Assembly (NCBI GenBank): GCA_017454585.1
Contig: JAFTCU010000105.1
Location: forward strand, 1-28,761
From: Thermoguttaceae bacterium
GTDB taxonomy: Bacteria; Planctomycetota; Planctomycetia; Pirellulales; Thermoguttaceae
DNA: 28,761 nt
Reading direction: 5' to 3'
The position numbers and the translations under genes were made by a program. Each line of letters opens with the position of its first letter. The first letter of the stretch is position 1. Shown in pieces: positions 22,260-28,761 of the stretch. A model generated the notes under the pieces. That model made no database searches. It was not told the origin of the DNA and worked only from the letters and a program-made list of their open reading frames with translations.

Positions 22260-23574
22260 GAAATTGGGGCGTGGGTTGCAGGATCTGCTGGATCAGCGCG
22301 AGGAAAAAGAACAAAAGGAAGAGTTTTTCGAAAGAGAAGATGGGGAAACATACGGCGGGAAAATCGATGTGACGGAAGGAGTCATTTCTCCCAAAAATTT
22401 TGCGGATGAATTGGCGCACGATGGAGCGCAGTTCCGAGCCTCGATTTTTGCCGATGAGGAGGAAACAGGCACGGAAGAGGATAATGATTCTGAGGTTTAC
22501 CATTTCAGCTCGATGAAAGACGATTTAGCCGATGTGACGAGTGAAGTGGAAGCTCTTTCTGAGGAAGTCAAGAATTTTAAGGGGATCGCTGAAACGAAAG
22601 AGGAAAGTGGGGGGGGAGAGTCCAAAACGCTGCTCGACTATATGAACTCTGGGGATGATTCGAAACGCAAGACCGTGAAGCCGGAAATTCTTGATGTCGA
22701 TGAAACGCCGATTTCCGACCGGATAACTCAAGCCGAGAATACGGACGACGAGGACAGGATCTACAATATTTCGGTTTCCTTGATTGATTCCAACCCGTGG
22801 CAGCCGCGGGAAGTTTTTCAGGCGAAGGAAATCAACGAACTGGCGGAAAGCATGAAAGCGCATGGGCTCCTTCAGCCGATTGTGGTGCGTGAGTTTCGTG
22901 CCCGGTATCAGCTCGTGGCAGGGGAACGTCGTTTTCGCGCGGCCCTGAAACTCGGCTGGACGCAGGTCCCCGTTACGATTATCGAGGCGACCGACCGGGA
23001 AATGGCGGAGCTTGCACTCGTGGAAAACCTTCAGCGCAAAGACCTGAACCCGATTGAAAAAGCAACGTCTTTCAAGCGTTACCTCGAAGCGAACCATTGC
23101 AAGCAGGAAGATTTGGCGAAACGATTGCGTTTGGATCGTTCAACGATTGCAAACCTGCAGCGGCTTCTGGATCTCCCGTCGGAGGTTCAGCAGATGGTCA
23201 TTGATGAAAAAATGACGCAAGGGCACGCTCGTGCGATCCTCAAGCTGAAGAAAAGTCAGGACCAGCTCGAAATGGCGAACCGGATCGTTAATGAAAACCT
23301 TTCCGTTCGACAGACCGAGCAGGTAATCGAGGACTGGAATGGTAAAACTGTCAGTGAACGCAAGGAAGAGAGCATTAACACTGTCACGGCCCCGACGAGT
23401 GGTACACGCAAGAAGACAAAGAGCCCGCACGTTCTGGAGCTGGAGCGTCAGCTTCAGGATATACTCGATTTGAAGGTCAAACTTACCGCAGACTCGAACG
23501 GCAAAGGCAAACTGGAAATTTACTTCCGCAATAACGACGACTTCTCCAGCCTGATGGAGTTTTTTAAGAGTTAA
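22243..23574 (+). CDS. parB: Chromosome-partitioning protein ParB with a long acidic N-terminal linker
   Basis: A 443-residue CTP-dependent DNA clamp that loads at parS. The ATG at 22243 is chosen because GGAGG lies about ten bases upstream and the N-terminus then reads MSRKSKKLGRGLQDLL, the usual ParA-interaction motif. A strongly acidic, low-complexity segment of about 150 residues follows (17-170), which most ParB proteins lack. The conserved domain starts near IYNISVSLIDSNPWQPRE (about 171), contains the CTP-binding GERRFRA (about 227-233) and ENLQRKDLNPIEKA, and then the parS-binding helix-turn-helix QEDLAKRLRLDRSTIANLQR. The C-terminal leucine-rich dimer domain ends at FFKS. Overlap with parA indicates one operon. 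Four parS-like sites lie within 6 kb. Confidence 0.93.
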   Translation: MSRKSKKLGRGLQDLLDQREEKEQKEEFFEREDGETYGGKIDVTEGVISPKNFADELAHDGAQFRASIFADEEETGTEEDNDSEVYHFSSMKDDLADVTSEVEALSEEVKNFKGIAETKEESGGGESKTLLDYMNSGDDSKRKTVKPEILDVDETPISDRITQAENTDDEDRIYNISVSLIDSNPWQPREVFQAKEINELAESMKAHGLLQPIVVREFRARYQLVAGERRFRAALKLGWTQVPVTIIEATDREMAELALVENLQRKDLNPIEKATSFKRYLEANHCKQEDLAKRLRLDRSTIANLQRLLDLPSEVQQMVIDEKMTQGHARAILKLKKSQDQLEMANRIVNENLSVRQTEQVIEDWNGKTVSERKEESINTVTAPTSGTRKKTKSPHVLELERQLQDILDLKVKLTADSNGKGKLEIYFRNNDDFSSLMEFFKS

Positions 23575-23596
23575 AAAGTACTGCAACGAACCAGAG

Positions 23597-23612
23597 AGTT
23601 TCACGTGTAACA
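23597..23612. promoter_or_regulatory. Degenerate parS-like site 4
   Basis: AGTTTCACGTGTAACA keeps the central CACGTG and most of the parS core but breaks symmetry at one pair. It lies 22 bases after the parB stop codon. Weaker binding than sites 1-3 is expected. Confidence 0.65.
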
Positions 23613-23627
23613 CTCTTTTTTTAAATC

Positions 23628-24626
23628 ATGAAGAATCTGCTAAAGAAAATAGGTCTTGACGGTTTTATTCTTTCCCTCTTTGGGGCGATTTTTCTTGCGT
23701 GGCTTTACCCGCCACCGGGAGCGAGCGAGAAACTGTTCTCACTTTCGACTGTGGCCAGGTATGGTGTGACGGTCATTTTCTTTTTTTACGGTGTTCGACT
23801 GAACTGGCAGAAGATTTACGAGGGATTGAAGAACTACCGCTTGCATATCGTGGTACATCTTTCGACGTTTGTGCTCTTTCCGCTGTTGGTTCTCCCTTTG
23901 ACGTGGTACTTTACGCGTGGAGCCGACCAGAGCACGACCTGGCTTTGGTATGGGATTTTCTTCCTCGCGACTCTTCCTTCGACGGTCTCGTCGTCTGTCG
24001 TTATGGTGAACATCGCTCGGGGAAACGTCCCGGCTGCGATTTTCGACGCGAGCATTTCCAGTCTTCTGGGCGTCTTCATCACGCCGGTCTGGATGCAGAT
24101 TTTCGTCGGCGCGTCCTCGGGGGGACAGGAACTGGGGAGCGTGATCCTAAACCTGATTTTTCTGGTCATCGTACCGGTCGTTTTGGGGATCTGCCTCCAC
24201 GGACCGCTGGGGTGGTTTTCCGAGCGGTACGACAAAATGTTGAGGAGGTTCGACCAGGGGATCATCCTTTTGATCGTCTATACGTCGTTCTGCCACTCCT
24301 TCGCACATAAAATGTTCGCCGGCATGACCCTTTCGACGCTGATCCTTCTGTCCATTGGGATGGTTGGGCTTTTCTTCGTAGTCTTTTTTATTGTGGATCT
24401 GGTCTGTCATCTGCTCAGATTTAGCTATGAGGACCGGGTCACCACCCTGTTTTGCGGCTCGAAGAAGTCACTGGTTCACGGGGCCACGATGAGTAAAGTG
24501 ATCCTTCCAGACCCTCAACTTGCGGGCGTGCTTCTTCTCCCGACGATGTTATACCATGCGTACCAGCTGATCGTGGTGAGTATCATAGCCCGGCAGTTTG
24601 TGAAATGGCGGGAAAGAACAGAATAA
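23628..24626 (+). CDS. Bile acid:sodium symporter-like membrane protein (YfeH-type)
   Basis: A 332-residue integral membrane protein with about nine or ten predicted helices: residues 13-29, 44-57, 72-93, 103-125, 130-155, 165-186, 205-225, 230-260 and one near the C-terminus. The phrases FFFYGVRLNWQKI, FFLATLPSTVSSSVVMVNIARGNVPAAIFDAS and FCGSKKSLVHGATMSKVIL match the SBF-like (YfeH) branch of the bile acid:sodium symporter superfamily. In this fold the discontinuous helices around the TLPSTVSSSV segment and the SKKSL segment form the sodium and substrate sites. The natural substrate of the YfeH branch is not established. It follows parB by 53 bases, separated by parS site 4, and ends at a strong bidirectional terminator; readthrough from parAB is likely. 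A role in segregation is not suggested. Confidence 0.85.
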   Translation: MKNLLKKIGLDGFILSLFGAIFLAWLYPPPGASEKLFSLSTVARYGVTVIFFFYGVRLNWQKIYEGLKNYRLHIVVHLSTFVLFPLLVLPLTWYFTRGADQSTTWLWYGIFFLATLPSTVSSSVVMVNIARGNVPAAIFDASISSLLGVFITPVWMQIFVGASSGGQELGSVILNLIFLVIVPVVLGICLHGPLGWFSERYDKMLRRFDQGIILLIVYTSFCHSFAHKMFAGMTLSTLILLSIGMVGLFFVVFFIVDLVCHLLRFSYEDRVTTLFCGSKKSLVHGATMSKVILPDPQLAGVLLLPTMLYHAYQLIVVSIIARQFVKWRERTE

Positions 24627-24640
24627 AGAACAAAAATCAA

Positions 24641-24675
24641 AAAAGTCTTTGAGCGGGGTTCACTCAAAGACTTTT
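24641..24675. terminator. Strong bidirectional terminator
   Basis: AAAAGTCTTTGAG (24641-24653) and CTCAAAGACTTTT (24663-24675) form a perfect 13-bp stem around a 9-base loop, with A- and T-rich flanks, between convergent genes. Confidence 0.9.
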
Positions 24676-24701
24676 GATCGTTTAGGCTGACTTGGGATTC
24701 T

Positions 24702-25523
24702 TTACTTCCAGCTATTTAAAAGGTCTGCGTTGAAGAAATCTTTCACGATCGATTCGATGTTTCCCGCGTCGCAGGCTTCAGCAATTTTCGGGTCGATCGG
24801 CAGTTGGGCGAGGATCGGAAGGTCAAACTCGGCAGCAAGCCGGTCGATTTTGCTCTCGCCGAAGACAGAAATCTTCTTTCCGCAGTCCGGGCATTCGATG
24901 TAACTCATGTTTTCGACCAGTCCGAGGACCGGGACGTTCATCATATTAGCCATTTTGATCGCTTTTCCGACGATCATGGAGACGAGATCCTGCGGCGAAG
25001 CGACGATGACCACGCCCGCAATGGGGAGCGACTGGAAAACCGTCAGAGCGACGTCGCCCGTTCCCGGCGGCATATCGACAAACATGAAATCAACGTCGTT
25101 CCAGATCACAGTGGACCAGAACTGCTTCACGACCGAGGCGATGATCGGCCCACGCCAGAGAACCGGGTCTGATGCGTTTTCAAGCAGCAGATTCACGGAG
25201 ATCAGCTCGATTCCACCCTTGGAAATTTCCGGAAAGATCCCTTCCTCGGAACCTTGGGCGCGGTTGGTGACCCCGAACATTTTGGGGATGGAAGGCCCGG
25301 TAATATCGGCGTCCAGAATGGCCGTTTTCAGGCCCGCGCGTTTAGCCTGGCACGCCAACAGACCGGTGACGAGAGACTTTCCGACCCCTCCCTTACCGCT
25401 TACAATGGCGATCACTTTTTTGACATCACTCAAGGGATTCATTTCGGCTTTCAGGTTTTGGCTTTGCGGATGGTCACATTTATGGGCGCAGCCTTCACAA
25501 TTATGATCGCACGATTCTGACAT
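24702..25523 (-). CDS. Mrp/NBP35-family iron-sulfur cluster carrier ATPase
   Basis: A 273-residue P-loop protein of the Mrp/ApbC/NBP35 group, which binds a labile iron-sulfur cluster and hands it to target proteins. The deviant Walker A SGKGGVGKS is at residues 42-50, ILDADITGPSIPKMFGV at about 69-85, and the Walker B region is FMFVDMPPGTGDVALTVFQSLP. The CxxC pair CPDC near residue 215, preceded by NMSYIE, is the conserved cluster-binding pair at the dimer interface. The N-terminus carries four cysteines (5, 9, 12 and 16 in CDHNCEGCAHKC), similar to the ferredoxin-like N-terminal motif of eukaryotic and archaeal NBP35 rather than to bacterial Mrp with its MIP18-like domain. It lies 39 bases after the phosphatase-like gene on the same strand and may be cotranscribed. 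Confidence 0.9.
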   Translation of the reverse strand: MSESCDHNCEGCAHKCDHPQSQNLKAEMNPLSDVKKVIAIVSGKGGVGKSLVTGLLACQAKRAGLKTAILDADITGPSIPKMFGVTNRAQGSEEGIFPEISKGGIELISVNLLLENASDPVLWRGPIIASVVKQFWSTVIWNDVDFMFVDMPPGTGDVALTVFQSLPIAGVVIVASPQDLVSMIVGKAIKMANMMNVPVLGLVENMSYIECPDCGKKISVFGESKIDRLAAEFDLPILAQLPIDPKIAEACDAGNIESIVKDFFNADLLNSWK

Positions 25524-25562
25524 AGAAACCTTTCTTTCTGCTTTTTATTGACTAAGTTGTAA

Positions 25563-26210
25563 TTATATTTGTCCCGCTGGTATCGCTTGGCCGGCAGGAA
25601 GTTCAACCGGTTCCCAAAGACCGTGGCGTCCGATGAAGTTCCAGAGGTTTTTGGCTTCTTCGCTTTTCAGCGCACATCGGAACAGGCTGGCAAGCGGCTC
25701 GCAAATAACCAGGCCGATAGTTCCGCAGTGATGGCGTTTCAGAAGCCACTCGATGGTGGTTTGGATGCGCTTTTGGACCTCGCGAAACGACTCCCCGTTT
25801 GGGGGGTCAATGGAGTTCGGAGAGTTCGCAGCGCGTCGGTAAACCCGAGGCTGAAAGCGTTGAATTTCCTCGACCCGGCGGCCTTCCCAAAGGCCCTGAT
25901 CCTGATTTCGAAGTCCTTTCAGGATTTTACACTGAATTTGGAGACTTGAAGCGATACACTCCGCTGTTTCAAGGGCCGAAACGTTGGGAGATGTGTAAAT
26001 CAGGGAGGGATTTTCAGAGACCATTTCCTCCGCGAGCCGATTGGCTTCCTGCTGGCCGTTCTCGGTTAAGCGAAGGTTCAGATTTCCCTGAATGTGGCGT
26101 TGAATATCGTACGCAGTTTCGCCGGGACGAATGATCAAAAATCTCAGCACATTCTTTTCTTCCAGAAAAGACGCAGTGCTTTCTGATGAAAATTTAGTTA
26201 AATTGACCAT
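25563..26210 (-). CDS. Histidine-phosphatase-fold protein lacking catalytic histidines
   Basis: A 215-residue protein of the histidine phosphatase (phosphoglycerate-mutase-like) superfamily by overall pattern: LIIRPGETAYDIQRHIQGNLNLRLTENG (25-52 region), IYTSPNVSALETAECIA, LWEGRRVEEIQRF, and PNGESFREVQKRI. The family's catalytic motif RHG reads Arg28-Pro29-Gly30, so the phosphate-accepting His is replaced by Pro. The second conserved His, in a segment usually like VSHGG, is absent: VICEPLASL puts Glu171 there. The second active-site Arg (usually SPLxRAxQTA) is also missing in TSPNVSALETAE. It therefore probably binds a ligand or protein rather than cleaving phosphate esters. The frame is intact and has a conserved layout, so it is not a recent pseudogene. 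It lies between rpe and the Mrp gene. Confidence 0.8.
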   Translation of the reverse strand: MVNLTKFSSESTASFLEEKNVLRFLIIRPGETAYDIQRHIQGNLNLRLTENGQQEANRLAEEMVSENPSLIYTSPNVSALETAECIASSLQIQCKILKGLRNQDQGLWEGRRVEEIQRFQPRVYRRAANSPNSIDPPNGESFREVQKRIQTTIEWLLKRHHCGTIGLVICEPLASLFRCALKSEEAKNLWNFIGRHGLWEPVELPAGQAIPAGQI

Positions 26211-26314
26211 AAATAAATTAAATAAATGAGATACGCATTGGAGGTATTCTCTCCAAAGTCACCTCAATCCATATTCTAAAGGGTGGGGTTGTTGAAACGT
26301 TTTGGGAAAATCCT

Positions 26315-27097
26315 TTATTCCTGCAACGCTTTGTTTAACAGTTGGAAGCGTTCCTGGATCTGATTTCCGCGGAAGATGGCTGTTCCCATGACCAGACCTG
26401 TTCCGCCGCTGAGTTTGCAGTCCATCAGAGTCGTTTCGTTCACACCGCCGTCCACACTTCGGAGCATTTCGGGCGAGGCGTTTTCACGGAGCCACGCGAG
26501 TTTCTCCTTCCCGCGAGGATCGAATTTTTGTCCGCCAAAACCGGGCATAACACTCATGACCAGTACATTTTCACACTCACTCAGGAAAGGTTTCATCAGA
26601 GTGATGTCTGTGGGCGGGATCAGCGAAAGCCCTGCCGCGGCACCAAGGCGGTGGACTTTTTCGAGGGCTGAATGAACGTGAGTTTCGAAAAGGAACTTCA
26701 CGTCGGCGAGGTCTTCCGGCAGGCAGCCGGTCCGCGCATAATTATGGCCCGGTTTTTCCTGATCGGCGATCGCTTCGATGTGAAACGTGATCCCGTCCGC
26801 CCCGGCCTTTCGGAACGGCTCGAAGTAAAATTCCGGGTCAGAGAGCATAAGGTGAACGTCCAGAACGAGGTCGGTCACCTTGCGGACAGCTTCCACGACC
26901 GGCACTCCAATGCTCAGATTCGGGACGAAATGGCCGTCCATGACATCGAGGTGAAGCCCCTGGGCTCCTGATCTCTCAAGCTCCCGAATATCCCGTTCCA
27001 GGTTTGCGAAGTTACAGGCCAGCAGAGACGGCAAAATCACACGAGGTGATCGAGCCAGTGTTTTATAAAAGTTGATGGAAGAATCTGCTGTTTCCAT
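26315..27097 (-). CDS. rpe: Ribulose-phosphate 3-epimerase
   Basis: A 260-residue TIM-barrel enzyme that interconverts ribulose 5-phosphate and xylulose 5-phosphate in the pentose phosphate pathway. Visible motifs are ILPSLLACNFANLERDI, the metal and catalytic segment LHLDVMDGHFVPNLSIG, LDVHLML, VLVMSVMPGFGGQKF and the phosphate-binding end VDGGV...LVMGTAIF. The His and Asp ligands for the divalent metal are all present. The N-terminus has about 20 residues before the barrel, making it longer than the usual 220; GAGG precedes the ATG. The gene begins a minus-strand group with the phosphatase-like and Mrp genes downstream, but the 104-base gap after it may hold a separate promoter. Confidence 0.93.
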   Translation of the reverse strand: METADSSINFYKTLARSPRVILPSLLACNFANLERDIRELERSGAQGLHLDVMDGHFVPNLSIGVPVVEAVRKVTDLVLDVHLMLSDPEFYFEPFRKAGADGITFHIEAIADQEKPGHNYARTGCLPEDLADVKFLFETHVHSALEKVHRLGAAAGLSLIPPTDITLMKPFLSECENVLVMSVMPGFGGQKFDPRGKEKLAWLRENASPEMLRSVDGGVNETTLMDCKLSGGTGLVMGTAIFRGNQIQERFQLLNKALQE

Positions 27098-27143
27098 GGA
27101 TGAACCTCGAACGAAAAAGGAGATCAGGTGCTTTTCTATGGAT

Positions 27144-27152
27144 ATTATAGCA
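27144..27152 (-). promoter_or_regulatory. Extended -10 promoter for rpe
   Basis: On the minus strand TGC-TATAAT (27144-27152), an extended -10 element about 47 bases before the rpe start; no good -35 match (CTGTAC at 17 bases). Confidence 0.45.
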
Positions 27153-27349
27153 CATTCCAGGAATCCGTACAGGCTTCAAGATGCAAAAATGTTAAACTTT
27201 TTTGAAAAATCCAGTTGGAAAAGAACGATAAAATGGTTTGGGTGGATAAAATGCACAAAAGAATGGGTTGTTTTGCCCGGATTGATGCCCTCAGGCTAAA
27301 AATTTTTGTAAAAGTTTAAAAAATTTGTGAAAAAAGTGGATTCGGGGAC

Positions 27350-27378
27350 TTGACGAAAAGTGGAACGTCGTTAATAAT
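27350..27378 (+). promoter_or_regulatory. Promoter of the EF-hand lipoprotein gene
   Basis: TTGACG (27350-27355), 17-base spacer, AATAAT (27373-27378), or TAATAA at 16 bases. The leader is about 115 bases long. Confidence 0.55.
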
Positions 27379-27499
27379 AGAGTAAATAGTCAATTTGTAT
27401 TTGATTGGAACCTCATAATAAGGGAAACACCGACGGAGTATTTTGTTCAGGAACAATGGCTTCCCTGTTTCCCAAGACCTTTATTACAGGGGAAAACTG

Positions 27500-28117
27500 A
27501 TGAAAAAATTGTTGATGATTGTTTGCGGTCTCGCCCTTTTAGCGTCTGTCGGCTGTGGTCTTAGCAAGCCCAAAGCGGTTGATGTCCCACCGTATGATCC
27601 GGGCAAGATTGCCTCCAAGGCGATGGAACTCTATGATACGAATAAGGACAGTAAACTGGACGCGGATGAACTGAAAGCGTGCCCGGGGATGCTTTTCTCG
27701 CTGAAAGGCCCAAAGAGTATCGACACGAACGGTGACGGCGCAATCGACGCAAATGAAATTAAGGCGCGTATCCAGGCCTGGATCGACATGAAAGTCGGAC
27801 TTACTTGCCCGATCGTGAAATTCGTTGACAAAAAAGGGAAAGCGGTCAAGGAAGTCTTTAACAAGAAGGTGACCCTGACTCCGGATCCTTTGCACGAGGG
27901 TATGCTCAAAACGACCACGCCGATTGCTGTTGACGACAATGGCCAGTGCAGCCCGAGCACACCGGATAACCTCGACAATCTGAGCGGGATGTCCTACGGC
28001 TTCTACACGATTTCCATTGAAGGGACCTCCTACAATAACCTGGGTGTTGAGATTTTCGACGGCGCGAAGGAAGACGATACGGATTCGTTCCAGATCACTC
28101 TTTCCAAAGGGAAGTAA
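27500..28117 (+). CDS. EF-hand lipoprotein
   Basis: A 205-residue lipoprotein. The signal peptide MKKLLMIVCGLALLASVGC places the lipidated Cys at residue 19, so the ATG at 27500 (AGGGGA just upstream) is the right start; an in-frame start at 27443 would hide the signal. Two EF-hand calcium loops are at 46-57 (DTNKDSKLDADE) and 75-86 (DTNGDGAIDANE), each with Asp at loop positions 1, 3 and 5 or close equivalents and Glu at 12. The C-terminal half (about 95-200) looks like a small beta-sandwich, with LTCPIVKFVDKKGKAVKEVF and YGFYTISIEGTSYNNLGVEIF, reminiscent of carboxypeptidase-regulatory-like domains that hold proteins in the envelope. Its own promoter and a terminator bound the gene. Calcium binding is likely; the role is unknown. 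Confidence 0.85.
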   Translation: MKKLLMIVCGLALLASVGCGLSKPKAVDVPPYDPGKIASKAMELYDTNKDSKLDADELKACPGMLFSLKGPKSIDTNGDGAIDANEIKARIQAWIDMKVGLTCPIVKFVDKKGKAVKEVFNKKVTLTPDPLHEGMLKTTTPIAVDDNGQCSPSTPDNLDNLSGMSYGFYTISIEGTSYNNLGVEIFDGAKEDDTDSFQITLSKGK

Positions 28118-28169
28118 TTCCGTTTCCTCCCGAGAGAGTTTCCGTTTGTAACGGGAAAAACAAAAATCG

Positions 28170-28209
28170 CGGCCACATCGAGCGTCTTGCCCGGTATGGC
28201 CGTTTTTTT
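28170..28209 (+). terminator. Terminator of the EF-hand lipoprotein gene
   Basis: CGGCCA (28170-28175) and TGGCCG (28197-28202) enclose a 21-base loop and are followed by seven T. It begins about 50 bases after the stop codon. Confidence 0.75.
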
Positions 28210-28236
28210 ATCTGAACATGTCTGAAACCTACTTCC

Positions 28237-28761
28237 CTATTCATTGAGGTATCGGTGAAGAATTTTTGCTTTTTGGTTATCAAGTGTTTTCAGATAATCC
28301 TGTTTTTCTATGATTTGAGCCTCTAACGTCATTATTTCTGCGATGATCTCATCTTGAATTTTTCTTTCAGGAACGGTAAAAGTTATTCCTTTAACTCTGT
28401 CAATCGATGCGCGATAGGAGCGAGAGAACCCCATCTTTCGGCCTGCGACTTCAAGGATGTGAGCCAGATAGCGAGGATTGACATCTTCTGTTTTGCAGCG
28501 GAGAACACCGCAGTGGTCTGTGGGATAAAATTCTTTGTTTTCTGGCATATAACTGGTCATCCAGTCGCCGTCAATACCCCACAAGACAGAGGGAACTGAA
28601 AAATCAGTAATAAGTGACTTGTCAATATAACCGAAAGGCGCTGTGACATTAGCGCTAAATACAGGTATTATACCATCTGGAACCAATTCTTTGTCTAACA
28701 CTCGCTTGCCAATAGTGACGCTGAAATTGTCCGAGGAAGAAAGACTTAATATTACTCTGTC
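28237..28761 (-). CDS. Type I restriction-modification specificity subunit (HsdS), C-terminal part, gene runs off the window
   Basis: The minus-strand frame is open to the right edge (DRVILSLSSSDNFSVTIGKR precedes the first GTG), so about 174 C-terminal residues are seen. IGKRVLDKELVPDGIIPVFSAN matches the start of an HsdS target-recognition domain, PSVLWGIDGDWMTSYMP its middle, and HCGVLRCKTEDVNPRYLAHILEV its later part. The final 55 residues form the long coiled helix IAEIMTLEAQIIEKQDYLKTLDNQKAKIL that spaces the two recognition domains and binds the methylase subunits. HsdS sets the DNA target of the HsdM and HsdR subunits. Only one recognition domain is visible; the upstream part, or a fusion to a methylase, would lie outside the window. 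It is convergent to the lipoprotein gene. Confidence 0.85.
   Translation of the reverse strand, partial: DRVILSLSSSDNFSVTIGKRVLDKELVPDGIIPVFSANVTAPFGYIDKSLITDFSVPSVLWGIDGDWMTSYMPENKEFYPTDHCGVLRCKTEDVNPRYLAHILEVAGRKMGFSRSYRASIDRVKGITFTVPERKIQDEIIAEIMTLEAQIIEKQDYLKTLDNQKAKILHRYLNE

Larger units (their letters stand above)
27098..27499. other. Divergent intergenic region of about 400 bases
   Basis: It holds an extended -10 promoter for rpe (-) and a -35/-10 pair for the EF-hand lipoprotein gene (+). The middle (about 27170-27340) is AT-rich without an identifiable gene. In the leader of the lipoprotein gene there is a 12-base inverted repeat TTGTTC-ag-GAACAA (27443-27456). Confidence 0.55.

Noticed and set aside
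16706..23612. Repeated GTTTCACGTGAAAC as terminal repeats of a mobile element or as a CRISPR-like array
   Set aside because: The spacing is irregular (1.4-3.3 kb), no transposase or cas gene is present, the genes between are housekeeping, and parB itself is in the cluster.

Overview
The window looks like chromosomal DNA of a Gram-negative-type bacterium, most likely a member of the Planctomycetota. This is inference from gene content: a Kdo/LPS-transport pair, a futalosine-type menaquinone gene, a dnaG-rpoD pair, and many secreted or lipid-anchored proteins plus small conserved-looking proteins of the kind common in that phylum. No rRNA or marker phylogeny is available here. Most transcription units can be delimited by sigma-70-like promoters and by hairpin terminators, several of which sit between convergent genes.

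Layout. 1-1574: the end of a CAP-domain protein and a lipoprotein with repeat-like helices. 1656-2539: a small unknown protein (-) and two identical tRNA-Val(GAC) genes behind a near-perfect promoter. 2704-3759: an alpha-oxoamine-synthase-like protein that has lost its catalytic lysine. 3768-4696 (-): two overlapping secreted paralogues. 5019-8824 (+): kdsC followed by a giant LptC/LptA-like protein, an envelope (LPS) unit. 8902-10992 (-): a secreted 608-aa protein and a small conserved-looking partner. 11160-12101 (-): a GNAT-like protein. 12268-16429 (-): dnaG then rpoD. 16829-18924 (-): ispD then a TPR/HEAT-like secreted protein.

19101-24626 (+): an MqnD-like menaquinone enzyme, a DUF1015 protein, parA, parB and a bile-acid-symporter-like membrane protein. 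Four copies of a palindrome close to the known ParB-binding parS site (TGTTTCACGTGAAACA) lie in the intergenic gaps from 16.7 to 23.6 kb, one of them upstream of dnaG. This is a chromosome-segregation centre with its own ParABS system, so the replication origin may be near.

24702-27097 (-): an Mrp/NBP35-type P-loop ATPase, a histidine-phosphatase-fold protein lacking both catalytic histidines, and ribulose-phosphate 3-epimerase. 27500-28117 (+): an EF-hand lipoprotein. The right edge (28237-28761, -) holds the C-terminal part of a type I restriction specificity subunit, which may mark the start of a defence or accessory locus outside the window.

Most of the window is housekeeping. The most notable items are the parS cluster with an unusual ParB carrying a long acidic insert, two apparent pseudoenzymes, twin tRNA-Val genes with C instead of U at position 33, and the kdsC-giant LPS-transport protein pair. 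I did not find a clear new multi-gene system.
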